Positions 61,613 to 64,000 of a DNA stretch of 64,000 nt are shown here, one piece after another. Source of the DNA: Methylomarinum vadi (GTDB taxonomy: Bacteria; Pseudomonadota; Gammaproteobacteria; Methylococcales; Methylomonadaceae); assembly GCF_000733935.1 (NCBI RefSeq), contig NZ_JPON01000001.1:1488001-1552000 (forward strand), in the 5' to 3' direction. The notes below the pieces were generated by a model, which was given only the letters and a program-made list of their open reading frames with translations, did not search any database and was not told the origin of the DNA. The position numbers and the translations under genes are program-made. The first letter of the stretch is position 1. The number at the start of each line of letters is the position of its first letter.

Positions 61613-62293
61613 TTAAATCTTCAGCGTCGACAGACCGCCATCGACATGTAGCACCTGACCGGTAATCCAAGAGGATTTCTCTGACAACAGAAACAGCGCG
61701 GCCTGGGCTATATCATCCGGCAGGCCGACACGCTTCATCGGATGGCGGGATGCCAGCGCTTGTCTCTTGCGATCATCGGCCAACAATCGTTCCGACAAGC
61801 CGGTTTCGGTTAAGGAAGGTGCCAATGCATTTACTCTGATGGTTGGCGCCCACTCTGCCGCCAAAGCACGCACTAAGCCCTCGACAGCCCCCTTAGAAGC
61901 GGCCGCGACAGCATGATAAGGCATTCCTATTTGCACTGCGACGGAGCTGAATAAAACAACCGAAGCGCTGTGGGCTCTCTGAAGGTTGCTTTGATAGTGT
62001 TTCAAACAACGCACCGCGCCAATCAGATTGAGTTCCAGATCTCCGACAAAATCCTGGCATTGCAAATTTTTGAAAGGCTTCAGAATAATACTGCCAGGAC
62101 AATACACTAAGCCCGCCAACGGCTCATCGATAGAAGGCAAGGGATCAGTCAACACATCACAAAGATGAAATTCAGCGACATCGCCTTGCGGCTGCGTTCG
62201 ACTCAGCGCAATAACCTCGAACTCGGGCCGTGCCAGTGTAACGATAGCCGCGCCTACCCCTTTGCTGGCGCCGACAATGAGAACTTTAGCCAT
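61613..62293 (-). CDS. Short-chain dehydrogenase-like protein without catalytic Tyr
   Basis: The 226-residue Rossmann protein has the cofactor motif GASKGVGAA, a conserved-looking FSSVAV block and the C-terminal TGQVLHVDGG. The position of the YxxxK motif reads AAASK, so the catalytic Tyr is replaced by Ala, although the Lys remains and a Tyr lies six residues earlier. It may use a shifted residue or act without oxidoreductase chemistry. It is the first gene of the pair with the amine-oxidase-like gene. Confidence 0.8.
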   Translation of the reverse strand: MAKVLIVGASKGVGAAIVTLARPEFEVIALSRTQPQGDVAEFHLCDVLTDPLPSIDEPLAGLVYCPGSIILKPFKNLQCQDFVGDLELNLIGAVRCLKHYQSNLQRAHSASVVLFSSVAVQIGMPYHAVAAASKGAVEGLVRALAAEWAPTIRVNALAPSLTETGLSERLLADDRKRQALASRHPMKRVGLPDDIAQAALFLLSEKSSWITGQVLHVDGGLSTLKI

Positions 62294-62757
62294 TGTTCCC
62301 CCCTTCGTAGAAATATCTGTAATCTTTAATCTGGCCAGATAGGTTATCTATCAACAAACATTTAAAGATAAATTCAGGTTACCACCGAGTAAAGCAATTG
62401 CAATGCACAATCGGCGACTCAAATTCGTAGAAACCGAGCGTCAGCGGCGCTAAGTTTTAAGCCGCGCTAGTCGTAACGCAGTTTTTTTGCCGAAATCTGA
62501 ACGAATAGCGCGAGCGTAGGCAGCATACAAGGTATCGCGAAACAGCGTTGCTCGAGGGGCAACGGGGTCAGCAGATATTTTTTGGGCTTATTGACACCGG
62601 CTGGCTAATGGGTGTCCCGGTTCGCGTGTTTTTCCGAGCTGTAAAACCTTCCCCGGCCTAGCTTCGGGGTCGAACCGTTTCTGAGGCCGGCGAGCGTTTT
62701 TGGAGATTAAGCATTATTATATTCTCTACGTCGAAAGAACCTGAATATCCTTAGTCT
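62294..62757. other. 464-bp intergenic region, possible decayed coding sequence
   Basis: No intact gene is seen. On the minus strand, 62470-62640 translates as a protein-like stretch (YLLTPLPLEQRCFAIPCMLP and on to KKLRYD) broken by stops on both sides. It has a faint look of a terpenoid-synthase-type C-terminus, but I cannot support an identity. Confidence 0.3.
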
Positions 62758-63483
62758 ATGAAAACCATTTTGCTGACCGGCAGCAATTCCGCTATAGGCG
62801 CCGCCGTGGCCAAAGCCCTGGTCGAACAGCCGGTACAACTGGCGCTACACTATTTTTCCAATCAAGCCAAGGCCGATGAACTCAAGGCCTGGCTGGACGA
62901 GCAAGACATCGCCAATAAGCTGTTCCAGGCCGATCTGACCGATCACCGCCAAGCCGAATCTTTGGTTGCCGATACGGTGCGCGAGTTCGGCGGCATCGAT
63001 GTGTTGATCAATGTCGTCGGCCCTTTCGTGCATAAAGACATACTCGAGGTCGGCCCTGAACAATGGCTTAGCGACATTAACCTGAACCTGAACAGCTGTT
63101 TTCACACCAGCCATTACGCACTGGAAGAACTGCGCCGCAATAGAGGACAAATCATCAACTTCGCCTTCTCCGGCGTCGACAACATCAAGGCCTGGCCGAT
63201 GTCGACCGGCTATTGCGCCGCCAAGACCGGCGTCGTCGCCCTGAGCAAAAGCCTGGCCGTCGCGCTGGCACCGTACCAGGTCCGGGTCAACACGATCTGC
63301 CCCGGCCTGACCGAAGACGACGAAATCGGCGCGTCCGAACGTCAAGCCATGGCCAGCCAAATCCCCGCCGGCCGCCCCGTGCAGCCCGACGAAATCGGAA
63401 AAACCGCTGCTTGGTTGATCTTCGACAGCCCGGAGGCGATGACCGGTTCTTTGCTGACCGTTTCCGGCGGCTGGGAGTATTGA
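62758..63483 (+). CDS. Short-chain dehydrogenase/reductase (FabG-like)
   Basis: The 241-residue SDR has the motif TGSNSAIGAAVA, NVVG in place of NNAG, and a normal YCAAK catalytic pair (Tyr and Lys) preceded by a Ser in FAFSGVD. VNTICPGLT and LLTVSGGW close the fold. It is NAD(P)-dependent; the substrate is unknown. The ribokinase gene follows after 91 bp on the same strand. Confidence 0.88.
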   Translation: MKTILLTGSNSAIGAAVAKALVEQPVQLALHYFSNQAKADELKAWLDEQDIANKLFQADLTDHRQAESLVADTVREFGGIDVLINVVGPFVHKDILEVGPEQWLSDINLNLNSCFHTSHYALEELRRNRGQIINFAFSGVDNIKAWPMSTGYCAAKTGVVALSKSLAVALAPYQVRVNTICPGLTEDDEIGASERQAMASQIPAGRPVQPDEIGKTAAWLIFDSPEAMTGSLLTVSGGWEY

Positions 63484-63574
63484 AAGGCCAACCGTTTGAT
63501 GTTTTCATGCTTGCATCACACTACAAAACCAGCATAATCAAACCAGTTTAAGCTCTTCCACCTCTCCATTAGTC

Positions 63575-64000
63575 ATGAACAAAGCTATCGTCGTCGGCAG
63601 CATCAATATGGATATAGTCGCCTTCGTCAAAGACCATCCCAAGGTCGGCGAAACGATCTTCGGCCGCGAAGTCAAATATTTTCCCGGCGGTAAGGGGGCC
63701 AATCAAGCCGTTTCCTGCAAACGGCTGGGCTGCGAGACCTTGATGGTCGGCCGTCTGGGCGACGATGCCTTCGGCGAACAATTGCTGGCCTTCCAACGAC
63801 AGGAAGGCATCGATGTCGGCGGCGTTCGCCGCTTGCCGAATACCGCGACCGGCTCCGCTTTCATCACGGTCGCGGAAAGCTCGGCCAATTCGATCGTCGT
63901 GATTCCCGGCGCCAATGCGCAGTGGGATGAAAGTTTTCTCGACGACTTGCCCATCGAGGCCGGCGACATCGTGCTGACGCAATTCGAAATACCGGACCGG
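63575..64000 (+). CDS. rbsK: Ribokinase-like PfkB sugar kinase, N-terminal part (runs off window)
   Basis: I translated from the ATG at 63575; the frame stays open for 142 codons to the window end. NKAIVVGSINMDIV, the PfkB signature region GGKGANQAVSCKRLG and VGRLGDDAFGEQLL match ribokinase. ATGSAFITV and NSIVVIPGAN (substrate and lid strands) agree. The ATP-binding GAGDTF region should lie past the window. Ribose is the likely substrate, but other pentoses or nucleosides are possible. Confidence 0.88.
   Translation, partial: MNKAIVVGSINMDIVAFVKDHPKVGETIFGREVKYFPGGKGANQAVSCKRLGCETLMVGRLGDDAFGEQLLAFQRQEGIDVGGVRRLPNTATGSAFITVAESSANSIVVIPGANAQWDESFLDDLPIEAGDIVLTQFEIPDR

Overview
The window looks like chromosomal DNA of a gammaproteobacterium of moderate G+C. 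The block rpoZ-spoT-ridA-recG, together with rapA, sbcC, rhlE, tex, hspQ and yqiB, is typical of that class. A short cellulose operon, a TIGR04073 exosortase-associated protein, a NifJ-type pyruvate oxidoreductase and REP-associated transposases would suit an aquatic, methanotroph-like lineage such as Methylococcales. That placement is inference from gene content. No rRNA, tRNA or CRISPR array was found.

Layout. 1-954: N-terminal part of a SWIM-finger SNF2 helicase. 1052-8916: cellulose operon bcsA-bcsB-bcsZ-bcsC on the minus strand, followed by two divergent atypical response regulators (9081-10373). 10447-16756: tex, a TIGR04073 gene and sbcC. 17025-19248: a deacetylase-like protein and a glycosyltransferase. 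19245-20469: moaE, moaD and divergent moaC. 20803-27062: a GltD-like ferredoxin oxidoreductase, nifJ and a dihydroorotate-dehydrogenase-like gene, apparently one redox operon. 27340-30355: a three-gene operon of unknown role (VWA protein plus two membrane-anchored proteins). 30554-36842: pgk, rpoZ, spoT, ridA, recG.

36851-41720 is a plastic zone. It holds an hspQ pseudogene with two in-frame stops and an IS91-type element whose tyrosine recombinase is split over an A8 run. It also holds several inverted repeats, a lone attC-like site, and a REP-associated transposase with perfect 20-bp end repeats and an exact 149-bp tandem duplication. 41722-47178 carries membrane and outer-membrane proteins, HupE and a VOC protein. 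47413-54947 is housekeeping: rhlE, rapA, trpS, a PilZ protein, queD, yqiB.

The most unusual gene is at 55073-58714. It encodes a single protein with a signal peptide, a DoxX-like multi-span membrane region, an NDH-2-like flavoprotein domain, a cyclic-nucleotide-binding domain, a BLUF blue-light sensor and a class III cyclase-like domain. The cyclase domain has lost its metal-binding and transition-state residues. A divergent free-standing NDH-2-like enzyme and an amine-oxidase-like/SDR pair lie next to it. The window ends in an SDR gene and the start of a ribokinase gene.
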